Shown here piece after piece: positions 14,967-23,367 of a stretch of DNA of 64,000 bases. Numbering within the stretch: position 1 is the stretch's first letter; every line of letters starts with the position of its first letter. The stretch spans positions 1 through 64,000 of the forward strand of contig NZ_JBIPKI010000005.1 in the NCBI RefSeq assembly GCF_044068515.1. The letters run 5' to 3'. The notes below the pieces were generated by a model. That model saw only the letters and a list, made by a program, of their open reading frames with translations. It did not search any database and was not told the origin of the DNA. The stretch is from Desulfurivibrio sp044068515. GTDB taxonomy: Bacteria; Desulfobacterota; Desulfobulbia; Desulfobulbales; Desulfurivibrionaceae. The translations under genes were made by a program, and so were the position numbers.

Positions 14967-16226
14967 CTATTCCGCCCGCCGGTCTTCGCTCAGGAGCGAG
15001 GCGACGGCTTCCCGGTAGGCCCGAAACAGTTCCGGCCGCTGGGGCTCCGGCACCCGGTGGGCCGCCAGGCAGCGGCTGAAAACCTCATCCACCTCGAGAT
15101 CATCCAGGGTTTCATCGGCCCGGTTGCGGCTGAGTACCCGTTCGATGATCCGGTTGTTCCTGATCCGCAGGATTTCCAGGCCGCTATCGGCAACGGCGGC
15201 CTCCAGGCGCCGGCGCAGATCGGCGATCACCTCCTCGCCTTCATAGACGATTTCCAGCCAGACCGAATCCTGCTCGGCGACCAGCTCGCCGAGACGGGCC
15301 GCGATCGTCTCCCAGTCGCCCGCCACCCGTTCCAGGCGCTGGAAAACCGGCACCGGCCGCAGTTGGACCGTGGTGGCGCCGGCGGCCATTTCGACCAGGC
15401 AAACGCTTTTCGGCCGGCCCGCTTCGCCGAAGCCCAGGGGCAGGGGTGAACCGCTGTAGCGCCTGGTTGGGGAACCGCCAAGCTGCTGGGGTACATGGAG
15501 GTGGCCCAGGGCCAGGTAGTCGAAGCTCTCCGGCAACAGGCCCGCCGGGACATGGGCCAGAGAGCCGATATAAAGCTCCCGCACCCCGTCGCCTTCCACC
15601 GTCTGGCCCCCGGAGGCGAAAAGGTGCCCCATGGCGACCAGGGGAATCCGGCTCGCCGTGGCCCCCGCCTCCCGGGCGCCGGCGCGGCCTGCTTGCTCCG
15701 CGATGGCCGCCACTTCGGCATAATGATCGCGGATGCCGGCCAGCAGTTTGTGCTCCTTGTCCTCCAGGCTCTCATCGGCCTCGGCCAGCCGCAGGTCGCG
15801 GTCCCGCAGGTAGGGCACCGCGCAGACGATCAGTTCAGGCTGCCCCCGGCGGTCGCGGAGCAGCAGCACCTCGTCGGCCCGCTCCGCGGTGGCGGCCCCG
15901 AGCACATGGACATCGAGCGCCCGCAACAGCTCCCGGGGGGCGTTGAGAAACGAGGGCGAGTCATGGTTGCCGGCGATGACCACCACGTGACGGCAGGGGG
16001 AGGCGGCGATCCGGCAGAGAAAGCGGTAATAGAGGGCCTGGGCCCGGTTGCTGGGGGCCGGGGTGTCGAAGACATCGCCGGCGATCAGCAGGACATCGAC
16101 TTGCTCCTCGTTGATGGTGGCGGCCAGCCAGTCCAGCAAGGCGGCAAATTCCCGGTAGCGTTTGCGGCCGTAAAGGGTTCGACTGAGATGCCAGTCCGAG
16201 GTATGGAGGATTTTCAGCTTTTGCAA
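14967..16226 (-). CDS. sbcD: Exonuclease SbcD (nuclease subunit)
   Basis: A 419-residue calcineurin-like phosphoesterase with all Mre11/SbcD motifs: HTSDWHLS, LLIAGDVFD, VVIAGNHDSP, VAMGHLFASG and LALGHLHVPQ. Mn-dependent double-strand exonuclease and single-strand endonuclease activities are expected when bound to SbcC. Its start is 5 bp from the stop of the upstream pyruvate-kinase-like gene, indicating an operon. Confidence 0.95.
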   Translation of the reverse strand: MQKLKILHTSDWHLSRTLYGRKRYREFAALLDWLAATINEEQVDVLLIAGDVFDTPAPSNRAQALYYRFLCRIAASPCRHVVVIAGNHDSPSFLNAPRELLRALDVHVLGAATAERADEVLLLRDRRGQPELIVCAVPYLRDRDLRLAEADESLEDKEHKLLAGIRDHYAEVAAIAEQAGRAGAREAGATASRIPLVAMGHLFASGGQTVEGDGVRELYIGSLAHVPAGLLPESFDYLALGHLHVPQQLGGSPTRRYSGSPLPLGFGEAGRPKSVCLVEMAAGATTVQLRPVPVFQRLERVAGDWETIAARLGELVAEQDSVWLEIVYEGEEVIADLRRRLEAAVADSGLEILRIRNNRIIERVLSRNRADETLDDLEVDEVFSRCLAAHRVPEPQRPELFRAYREAVASLLSEDRRAE

Positions 16227-16230
16227 TCTC

Positions 16231-16791
16231 TTACCAGTGGGAGGGTTTGGCCAGAATGGCGCGGATCTTGAGATCGAAGAGGCGGTTGGATGACTGGGGC
16301 GCGATCCAGGCCACGGTGTCGGCCCCCCGGCCGGTGCCGGCCACCGCCAGGACGTCTTCCGTACTGATCAGCCCGGCATCGGCGGCCATCATCACGATCT
16401 CGACGCAGACCTTGATCCCCTGGCCGCAAAGACGCAGGGTGTTGGCGATGGTGTCCTGCTGGGAATAATGCTGCTTGGCCCGGATGGCGGTGCCGATATT
16501 GCGGAAGGGCATGGTGCCGGTGCAGACCCGGCCGCCCAGAGCCTCGATCTCGGCCCGGGTGGCGGCGCTCATCTCCCGGCTGCCCGGTTCCTGGAAGCCG
16601 ACATTGTGGGTCACCACCACCAGGTTGACCCCGGAGCCCTTAAGCAACCGGGCGGCGGCCAGGCCGGTATCCCCCCAGGTTGAAGCCACCACCACCTGGT
16701 TGACCCCGCAGCGGGTGATCCCGCCCTGCAGCACCGCCAGGGTTGCCGCGCTGTTGGCCGGGCCCGGGCGGGCGAAAAGCTCGCTGATCAT
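16231..16791 (-). CDS. Stand-alone pyruvate kinase alpha/beta (C-terminal) domain protein
   Basis: A 186-residue protein that resembles only the C-terminal regulatory domain of pyruvate kinase: VVVASTWGDTGLAAARLL, VTHNVGFQEPG and the later ICVEIVMMAADAG-like stretch. The catalytic barrel is missing. Such free domains occur in many anaerobes and archaea; the function is unknown and a ligand-binding role is likely. A clear GGAGG lies 5 bases before the ATG. It is the first gene of the sbcD-sbcC-nfo run. Confidence 0.72.
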   Translation of the reverse strand: MISELFARPGPANSAATLAVLQGGITRCGVNQVVVASTWGDTGLAAARLLKGSGVNLVVVTHNVGFQEPGSREMSAATRAEIEALGGRVCTGTMPFRNIGTAIRAKQHYSQQDTIANTLRLCGQGIKVCVEIVMMAADAGLISTEDVLAVAGTGRGADTVAWIAPQSSNRLFDLKIRAILAKPSHW

Positions 16792-16931
16792 AATTTCCTC
16801 CTTGCTTGCGAAAAGTTTAAAAATATCACAGGTTGGCCGGCCCGGGGAGAGAATATTTGCTGCCGGTCGGCTGGCATCATGGCAAGGGGGGCCTGGAGCC
16901 GTCGCGGTTTATTAAGCTTATTAAGAGTTTT

Positions 16932-17029
16932 ATAACCACAGAGGACCCAGAGAACACGGAGAAGCCTAAGATTAATCAGCCGCTCCGGCTCAAGATTTTC
17001 TCTGTGTTCTCTGGGTTCTCTGTGGTTAT
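16932..17029. repeat. 98-bp inverted repeat of the ACCACAGAGGAC... type
   Basis: Arms at about 16932-16962 and 16999-17029 are near-perfect complements (ataaccacagaggacccaga against tctgggttctctgtggttat, continuing inward). They lie around an unrelated 36-base centre. Similar ACCACAGAG...ACACAGAG palindromes recur between genes in many bacterial genomes. It sits in the 384-bp gap between two divergent genes (16792-17175), in which I see no coding sequence. Confidence 0.85.
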
Positions 17030-17175
17030 TCTTATCCTGCCTTGAATTCGGCAAAAGACCCGTAACCTTGATGGCTCCTGGGAGTAATTCAGGTTGGCGG
17101 GGCGTGAAGGTTCAGGGTATGGTTGGCAGGATCAAGTTTTTTGGCGTGATGGTCAGTCGAGCCCGAGGAGGCAGG

Positions 17176-17802
17176 ATGAAGATTGAGGAAGAGGTTTTTT
17201 GTTTGCGGCGCCGTGATCTGGAGGGGCTGTTCGGCGGGGCTTTGCCCCAGGGGGGTTTTGCCGGGCCGGAGCCCGAGCGGGTCCTGGTTTTGCCCCAGCA
17301 TTTCCTGCCCCGTAGCCGGGCCGAGGAAAACCCCGCCTTCAAGCAGCTGATCCCTTACCAGCTTTTTGCCTTCCGGCAGCGTTTTTTTGTCTACCGGCGG
17401 GGCGGCGGGGTCGGGGAGGGCCGCTTGGCCGGTCGGCTTTCGGTGGGCTTCGGCGGCCATATCAACCGGGAGGATGCCGGCGGGGATCTGCTTTCCGCCG
17501 CTGCTTACGAGGCCGCCCTGCGGCGGGAACGGGTCGAGGAACTGGTCAACGCCGAGGCGGTGGCCGGCGATTTTCTCGGCTGGATCAACGATGATGCCTC
17601 GCCGGTGGGTCGGGTTCATCTGGGGGCGGTCCACCTGGGACGGCTGGATTCCGAGCGCGCTTGTCGCGCTCTGGGCATCCGGGCCGACGGGGAGGATATT
17701 CACCCCCAAGGCTGGTGGTCGGCCGCCGAGATCCGGGCCGCCGGCGAGCGCTTCGAGCAGTGGGCCCTGCTGGCGGTGGCGCTGGCCGAATCAGGCGGTT
17801 GA
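17176..17802 (+). CDS. Nudix-like protein with variant Nudix box
   Basis: A 208-residue protein; I chose the ATG at 17176 because GAGGAGGC precedes it and the earlier in-frame starts lack a site. The stretch SVGFGGHINREDAG...AAYEAALRRERVEELV is a Nudix-box variant (GGHIN in place of the usual GGxxE) known from predicted phosphoesterases. VHLGAVHLGRLD follows as a core strand. A nucleotide-derivative hydrolase is expected; the substrate cannot be read from the sequence. It converges on the DEAD-box gene, 15 bp away. Confidence 0.65.
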   Translation: MKIEEEVFCLRRRDLEGLFGGALPQGGFAGPEPERVLVLPQHFLPRSRAEENPAFKQLIPYQLFAFRQRFFVYRRGGGVGEGRLAGRLSVGFGGHINREDAGGDLLSAAAYEAALRRERVEELVNAEAVAGDFLGWINDDASPVGRVHLGAVHLGRLDSERACRALGIRADGEDIHPQGWWSAAEIRAAGERFEQWALLAVALAESGG

Positions 17803-17817
17803 CCCCAGGCGGTCCGG

Positions 17818-19395
17818 TCAGCGGCGGCGGGGAGGACGGCCGCCCGGTCGGCGCGAGGAAGGCGGTCGCCCACCCCGACTGGCGCTTCTCGACCGTCCGC
17901 CCGCCTTGTCGCCGCCGGCCCCTTTTTCCACCGGCGGGGCCTTGTGCACCGGCGGCGGCAGGGGGGTGAGCAGTTGGTCGTCGGGGTAAACGCAGGCGAG
18001 TTTGCGGCCCATGTATTCCTCGATGGCCGGCAGGTAGAAGGACTCCTCCTCGTCGGCGAAACTCACCGAAATCCCGCTGGCCCCGGCCCGGCCGGTCCGG
18101 CCGATGCGATGCACGTAGTCCTCGGCGTCCTCGGGCAGGTTGTAGTTGATTACGTGGCTGACGCCTTCGATATGGAGCCCCCGCCCGGCCACGTCGGTGG
18201 CCACCAGGACCCGGATCCTGCCCTCCTTGAAGTTTTCCAGGGTCTTCATCCGCTGCTGCTGGTTGACCTCGCCGGAGAGCATGGCGCAGGAGATATCGTG
18301 GCGATAGAGGCGATCCCGGACCCGCCGGGTGACATCGCGGCGGTTGCAGAAGACGATCACCCGTTCCAACTGCTTGCCGGTGACCAGGTTGTAGAGGACG
18401 GTCATTTTTTCCTTGGCGGTGACCAGGTAAACCAACTGCTCGACGCTGTCGGAGGCCACCTGTTCCGGCTCTATTTCCACCGTGATCGGATCTCTGGTCC
18501 ACTGGGCGGCCAGGTTGCCGATCTGGGGGGTCAGGGTGGCGGAGAAAAAGAGGGTCTGACGATTGCTCTTTTCCGGGGTCTGTTGGATGATCCGGCGCAC
18601 ATCGGGGATAAAGCCCATGTCCAGCAGGCGGTCGGCCTCGTCGATGACCAGCACCGCCACCTCGTTGAGGATAACCACCTTCTGGCGGGCGAAATCGAGC
18701 AGGCGACCGGGGGTGGCGATCAGGATGTCCACCGGCGCTTTGGTGAAGATCTGGCGCTGCTTTTCGTAATCGGTGCCGCCGAAGACCGCGACACAGTTCA
18801 GGCCGGTGAAGCGGGCCAGATCTTCGGCGTCCCGGTGGATCTGGATCGCCAGTTCGCGGGTGGGGGCCAGGACCAGGGCCCGGGGGTGGGCCAGGGGACG
18901 TTCCCGGGTGTCCGGGTCGCGGAGCAGGCGGGTAATGATGCTGATCAGAAAGGCCGCGCTCTTGCCGGTGCCGGTCTGGGCCTTGCCGAAGGCGTCATGA
19001 CCGGCCAGGGTCGGGGGCAGAATCTCGGCCTGGATCGGGGTGCAGTACTGGAAACCCAGGGCATGGATGGCCCGCATCAGTTCCGGGGCCAGGTCGAGAT
19101 CATGGAAGCGGGTTTTGCCTTCCACCGGAGCCACCTGGAAATCTTCCGGGCTCCAGGAAGTGATTGCGGCCGGAGCCGGGGTCGGGTTGCCGGGCTGCTC
19201 GCCGCCGGGCTTGCGCTTGCGGCGCCGCTTTTTGGGGGGCGGGGAAATGGCTTGGCCAGATATTTCCGCAGTCGATGGGGTTGCTCCTTCGAGTTCCGGG
19301 ATCGCGGTGCCGGAGGCGCTCGTTTCGGTCGGAGGGACGGCGTTTTTGGCGCTGCCCAGGTGACGGCGGATGCGGTTGATTAAGGTGCTGATCAA
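17818..19395 (-). CDS. DEAD-box ATP-dependent RNA helicase (RhlB/RhlE-like)
   Basis: A 525-residue protein with a basic low-complexity N-terminal arm (PKKRRRKRKPGG, about residue 52) and a basic, Gly/Arg-rich tail. Helicase motifs in order: Q motif FQYCTPIQAEIL, motif I AQTGTGKS, Ia PTRELA, II DEADRLLDMGF, III SATLT, V ATDVAGRGLHIEGV and VI HRIGRTGRAG. It unwinds short RNA duplexes, in ribosome assembly or mRNA decay. RhlB and RhlE are hard to separate by eye. It is divergent from speA. Confidence 0.9.
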   Translation of the reverse strand: MISTLINRIRRHLGSAKNAVPPTETSASGTAIPELEGATPSTAEISGQAISPPPKKRRRKRKPGGEQPGNPTPAPAAITSWSPEDFQVAPVEGKTRFHDLDLAPELMRAIHALGFQYCTPIQAEILPPTLAGHDAFGKAQTGTGKSAAFLISIITRLLRDPDTRERPLAHPRALVLAPTRELAIQIHRDAEDLARFTGLNCVAVFGGTDYEKQRQIFTKAPVDILIATPGRLLDFARQKVVILNEVAVLVIDEADRLLDMGFIPDVRRIIQQTPEKSNRQTLFFSATLTPQIGNLAAQWTRDPITVEIEPEQVASDSVEQLVYLVTAKEKMTVLYNLVTGKQLERVIVFCNRRDVTRRVRDRLYRHDISCAMLSGEVNQQQRMKTLENFKEGRIRVLVATDVAGRGLHIEGVSHVINYNLPEDAEDYVHRIGRTGRAGASGISVSFADEEESFYLPAIEEYMGRKLACVYPDDQLLTPLPPPVHKAPPVEKGAGGDKAGGRSRSASRGGRPPSSRRPGGRPPRRR

Positions 19396-19539
19396 GATGT
19401 CCTCGTTTGGTTTTACAGGTTTTTCGCGGTCCCGCCTCCGGGCTGGCGGTGAGCGTCAGGCCGGGCGCCGCCGGGACGGCTGAATGTATACCCTTGATAG
19501 TGATAGGGCCTGGAGTGGCCAGCAGGCGCGGTGCATTTT

Positions 19540-19569
19540 TGAGAAACAGATACTTTAGTCGATTTCTCA
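19540..19569. promoter_or_regulatory. Inverted repeat in the rhl/speA divergent region
   Basis: TGAGAAA (19540-19546) and TTTCTCA (19563-19569) are exact complements separated by 16 bases in the 291-bp gap between two divergent genes. The spacing suits an operator for a dimeric regulator or a weak hairpin. No matching second site was seen nearby. Confidence 0.3.
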
Positions 19570-19621
19570 GGAAAAAAGAAGGGTCGAAGTGACCGCTGCC
19601 GGTTCATTCTTTAAAGATGTG

Positions 19622-19649
19622 TTGAATTTTCGCCCCGATTCGGTATGCT
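19622..19649 (+). promoter_or_regulatory. Candidate sigma-70 promoter of speA
   Basis: TTGAAT (19622-19627), a 16-base spacer and TATGCT (19644-19649). The expected transcription start is about 30 bases before the chosen speA ATG at 19687, which supports that start over the upstream one at 19645. Confidence 0.45.
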
Positions 19650-19686
19650 GCCTCTTTTCCGCGCCGCTCAACAGCAAGGTAAGAGT

Positions 19687-21612
19687 ATGGAAAAACAACA
19701 AGATACAGAGTGGGATATCGAACAGGCCCGGGAGCTTTACGGCATCCACCGCTGGGGCTTGCGTTATTTTGACATCAATGACGCCGGCCAGGTCACGGTG
19801 GCGCCCCTGAAGGAAAACGGGCCCAGCATCGCCATCGTCGACGTGGCCAACGAGGCCCGGGAGCAGGGGCTTCACTTTCCCATGCTGATTCGTTTCCAGG
19901 ATCTGCTGCGCAACCGGGTGGAACGGATCAACCGGGCCTTTTCCGAGGCCATCGCCGAATCCGGCTACCACAACGAATATCGGGGGGTTTATCCCGTTAA
20001 AGTCAACCAGTTGCGTGAAGTAGTCGAGGAAATCCTCGATGCCGGGCGCCTCTTCAACCATGGCCTGGAGGTTGGTTCCAAGCCGGAACTGCACGCCGCC
20101 CTGGCCCTGCACGAGGATCCGGAAAGCCTGATCGTCTGCAACGGCTACAAGGACCAGGACTATATCCGCATTGCCCTGATCGGCCGCAAATTGGGCAAAC
20201 GGGTGATCCTGGTGGTGGAGAAGGTCGAGGAGATCAACCAGATCATCGCCACGGTCAAGAAGATGAAGGTCGAACCCCTGATCGGCCTGCGAGTCCGGCT
20301 GATGAGCGGCGGCAAGGGCAAGTGGGAAAAGAGCGGGGGGGAGAACGCCAAGTTCGGCCTCAGCACCATGGATATCATGCGGGCCTCCCAGCTCCTCAAG
20401 GAGGCCGGGCTGGCCCATTGCCTCAAATTGGTCCATTTCCATATCGGCTCCCAGGTGCCCGATATCCTGACGATCAAGAAGGCGGTGAGGGAAGGGGCGA
20501 TGTTCTTCGCCAAGCTCAGCAAGCACGGCCACCAGGGTCTGGAATACCTCGATGTCGGCGGCGGCCTGGGGGTGGACTACGACGGCAGCCGGACCACTTT
20601 TCATTCGTCGATCAACTACTCCCTCAACGAATACGCCCGCGACGTCATTTACAACATCATGGATGTCTGTGATGCCGAGGGGGTCGCCCATCCGGTGGTG
20701 ATCAGCGAGTCGGGCCGGGCCCTGGTCGCCCATCACTCCCTGCTGGTGGTGGAGACCTTCGGCAACATCAAGAAGGCCCAGGTGGAGGAAGAAGCGGTGG
20801 CCCCCACCGTCCGCCACAAGCTGGTGGATGACGCCTGGGACGCCTATCTGAATATCAGCGAAAACAACCCGCTCGAGGCTTACCACGACGCCCAGCAGTA
20901 CAAGAGCGAGGCCCAGACCCGCTTTGAACTGGGCCTGCTGGATCTCGAGATCAAGGCCGAAGTCGAACGCATTTTCTGGCTGGTGGGGGTAAAGGTGCTG
21001 GAATCTTTCCGGGGGGCGGAATACATCCCCGATGAGATCGTCGAGCTGGAGAGCAAGTACAGCGATCAGTATCTCTGCAACTTCAGCGTCTTCCAGTCAT
21101 TGCTCGACCATTGGGGCTTCGGCCAGCTTTTCCCGATCATGCCCCTGCACCGGCTCGATGAACAGCCCCGCCGGCGGGGCACCCTGGCCGATATCACCTG
21201 TGATTCCGACGGGGTGGTATCCAAGTTCATCAACCTCTACGAAGAGGGGGTGGATACCCTGCCGCTGCATGAACTCAACGGCCAGCCCTATTACCTGGGG
21301 ATCTTTCTCACCGGGGCCTACCAGGACATCATGGGCGACATCCACAACCTTTTCGGCCGGGTCAACGAGGCCCACGTCTTTCTCGACGAAGACGAAGAGG
21401 GGGGCTACTACATCGAGGAGACCATCGCCGGCACCACCATGGAAAAGGTTCTGGCCCTGGTCCAGTACAGCGAAAACGATCTCGGTCGCAAGATGAAGCG
21501 CCAGTTCGATCTGGCCATCAAGGAAGACCGCCTGCGGCCCAACGAGGCCATGCGCCTGCTCAATGAATACAACGGCGGCCTCAAGGGCTATACCTACCTG
21601 CGCCTTCGCTGA
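19687..21612 (+). CDS. speA: Biosynthetic arginine decarboxylase
   Basis: A 641-residue PLP enzyme of the alanine-racemase fold. The N-terminal YGIHRWGLRYFDIND is typical of SpeA. The PLP lysine is in GVYPVKVNQLREVVEEIL. GLEVGSKPEL, VHFHIGSQ, VGGGLGVDYDGS and the catalytic region VISESGRALVAHHSLLV follow. It makes agmatine from arginine, the first step of putrescine synthesis. The ATG at 19687 has AAGGTAAGA upstream. The gap to the next gene (minus strand) holds no clear terminator. Confidence 0.95.
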   Translation: MEKQQDTEWDIEQARELYGIHRWGLRYFDINDAGQVTVAPLKENGPSIAIVDVANEAREQGLHFPMLIRFQDLLRNRVERINRAFSEAIAESGYHNEYRGVYPVKVNQLREVVEEILDAGRLFNHGLEVGSKPELHAALALHEDPESLIVCNGYKDQDYIRIALIGRKLGKRVILVVEKVEEINQIIATVKKMKVEPLIGLRVRLMSGGKGKWEKSGGENAKFGLSTMDIMRASQLLKEAGLAHCLKLVHFHIGSQVPDILTIKKAVREGAMFFAKLSKHGHQGLEYLDVGGGLGVDYDGSRTTFHSSINYSLNEYARDVIYNIMDVCDAEGVAHPVVISESGRALVAHHSLLVVETFGNIKKAQVEEEAVAPTVRHKLVDDAWDAYLNISENNPLEAYHDAQQYKSEAQTRFELGLLDLEIKAEVERIFWLVGVKVLESFRGAEYIPDEIVELESKYSDQYLCNFSVFQSLLDHWGFGQLFPIMPLHRLDEQPRRRGTLADITCDSDGVVSKFINLYEEGVDTLPLHELNGQPYYLGIFLTGAYQDIMGDIHNLFGRVNEAHVFLDEDEEGGYYIEETIAGTTMEKVLALVQYSENDLGRKMKRQFDLAIKEDRLRPNEAMRLLNEYNGGLKGYTYLRLR

Positions 21613-21751
21613 ACCCGGCTACGGGGCGAAGCCGCTGGCCTATGGGGGGCACAGCCGCTAAGAACCTTTTCGGCGGTCCCGGTAATGGCAACGTCGCCGG
21701 CCAACAGGGGCGGCGGTTCTTATACGGTCGGCAGGAGGGCGGGGGGTTGGC

Positions 21752-22171
21752 TCAGGAGGGAGGGCGAATGGCGCCGAGGATCGAATCCACCGCCTGGTAG
21801 ATTTCCAGGTCGTCGCCGAAAACGTCCTGAATCTTGCTGTGTTCCAGCAGGTCTTCGGCGATGTACTGGGTAAGATAGAGGCTGATGAAGTTGGGGTCGT
21901 TGACCAGGCCCCGCAGGGGGGCGGTCTTGTACTGGATGTCGAATTCTTCCATTTCCGGCATTTTATGGAAGAGGTTGGTGAAGGCCTCGCGGATGGCCTC
22001 GGGGGAGGTGGTCTCGATAATATGCTTGTCGAGCAGGCGCTGGACCAGCTTGGTGGCCAGTTCGGGGGCGTTGCGGTAAAGAGCCTGCAGCATGTTCTGG
22101 CGCTCCCGCTCCCGCTTACGATCGATGGCGCCGGCGGTTTTATCGTTGAAAGGTCTGGTCTGACTGCCCAT
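21752..22171 (-). CDS. Conserved hypothetical protein, mostly helical
   Basis: A 139-residue soluble protein with no signal peptide or membrane segment. It has a charged N-terminus (DRKRERERQ) and then amphipathic helices. I do not recognise the family. Coding potential is supported by normal codon use, few Cys and a plausible start (ATG 22171). It is followed by convergent speA and divergent from the sulfite reductase gene. Confidence 0.6.
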   Translation of the reverse strand: MGSQTRPFNDKTAGAIDRKRERERQNMLQALYRNAPELATKLVQRLLDKHIIETTSPEAIREAFTNLFHKMPEMEEFDIQYKTAPLRGLVNDPNFISLYLTQYIAEDLLEHSKIQDVFGDDLEIYQAVDSILGAIRPPS

Positions 22172-22604
22172 TATCTTCCCTGTCTGCTGGCTGGTTCAGC
22201 CCGGTTAGCCGATGCGGCTGGTAATAACGAGGCCCATTAAAACAACTTCCCAAAAAACCGCCAAAGGTGTTGGTCGGCAATAGCAAAAAAACGAATTACG
22301 ATGTGTGTCCCGTCGTCGTCGCCGCTTTTTGCGACGTCGACAACCCTGGCCCGCAAAAATCAAGCGCCGGGCAGGGCTGCCTTCGGGCCAGCCCCGGCCT
22401 GTCCGGGATCGGGCCGCTGGTCGGCTCGCAGAAGCTTGCCGGTGAACGGCGGGAAGGCACGAACTCTCTTATCTGCATAGATACAGAAAAAAAAACGAAA
22501 GAGAAAGAAAAATAAAGGTTTTCTTGATTTTTCTCCGGTCACTTAAGGTATATTTGGACTTAATGATTTCGGTTCATGTCGTCAGTTGAAAAAGCAGTGG
22601 GGGG
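22172..22604. other. 433-bp intergenic region with a GC-rich structured part and A-rich tract
   Basis: No gene is recognised. At about 22360-22435 the DNA is GC-rich and self-complementary (for example GGGCTG at 22373-22378 opposite CAGCCC at 22390-22395). At about 22486-22515 there is an A-rich tract. Together they could be a structured 5' leader or small RNA for the sulfite reductase gene downstream; no known riboswitch class is recognised. Confidence 0.4.
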
Positions 22605-22607
22605 GTG

Positions 22608-23231
22608 ATGTCCAGGGTGGCAAACAAGCAGGAAAGACTTACAATATTATTGCCGGCCGGGCGTCTGCCCCTGCCGGTGATGGCCAAGGCCTACGAACTG
22701 GCCGAGCGCTACGGGCTCGAGGTTTATCTCTCAACTCTCCAGAACCTGCGGCTGATGGGGTTGAGCGAGGAGCAGCTGGCCCAGGCCCGGTCCGAATTGG
22801 CCCCCTTGGGGGTGGATTTCAAGGGGCCGGGCAAATTCCCCACGCCTCGGGTCTGCATTGGCCGGCGGGACTGTTCCGCCGGCGTGCAGGAGCCCGAGGA
22901 ACTTTCCCGCCGGCTGCTTGAACATTTCAAGGATCGCGGCCCATTCAAGCCCAAGATCAAAATCGCCATTTCCGGCTGTCCTTTCTGTTGCCCCGGGGTG
23001 AAAACCACCGACATCGGGATCATGGGCACCAAAAAGGGTTTCGATGTTTACGCCGGCGGCAAGGGCGGCCCCAACCCCGTGGTCGGGCGCCGCGTCGCCC
23101 GGGAAGCGGACGCCGAAACGGTGATCCGGATTGTCGAGACTCTGCTGGCCTATCACGACCGCAAAACCCCGAAAAAACAACGGATGGCCCGCTTGCTGGG
23201 CGAACCGGATTTCCCGTTTCCCGAAGTCTGA
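22608..23231 (+). CDS. Small assimilatory-type sulfite reductase (siroheme, 4Fe-4S)
   Basis: A 207-residue protein with one ferredoxin-nitrite/sulfite reductase unit: RVCIGRRDCSAGVQ (CX5C) and SGCPFCCPGVK (the CX3C pair), together the siroheme-4Fe-4S site. Its size matches the low-molecular-weight monomeric assimilatory-type sulfite reductase known from Desulfovibrio rather than the two-repeat CysI or DsrAB. It should reduce sulfite (or nitrite) by six electrons, in the cytoplasm. GTG at 22605 is an alternative start; the GGGGG site is close to both. Confidence 0.78.
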   Translation: MSRVANKQERLTILLPAGRLPLPVMAKAYELAERYGLEVYLSTLQNLRLMGLSEEQLAQARSELAPLGVDFKGPGKFPTPRVCIGRRDCSAGVQEPEELSRRLLEHFKDRGPFKPKIKIAISGCPFCCPGVKTTDIGIMGTKKGFDVYAGGKGGPNPVVGRRVAREADAETVIRIVETLLAYHDRKTPKKQRMARLLGEPDFPFPEV

Positions 23232-23367
23232 TCCGGCTTTTTCGTTTTCGGTTGACCTTTGCTTTGCTCCTGTAGTAAAAGCGGGCATCCCGTCAGTTTA
23301 CGGTTGGATTTCAGCTAAAACGCCGTCGGCTTGCCTGCCGGCAGTGGACTAATCCTTGTGAGGGTCC

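Noticed and set aside
13719..15449. 576-codon plus-strand frame opposite sbcC/sbcD
   Set aside because: SbcC and SbcD motifs on the minus strand are complete; the opposite frame is a shadow.
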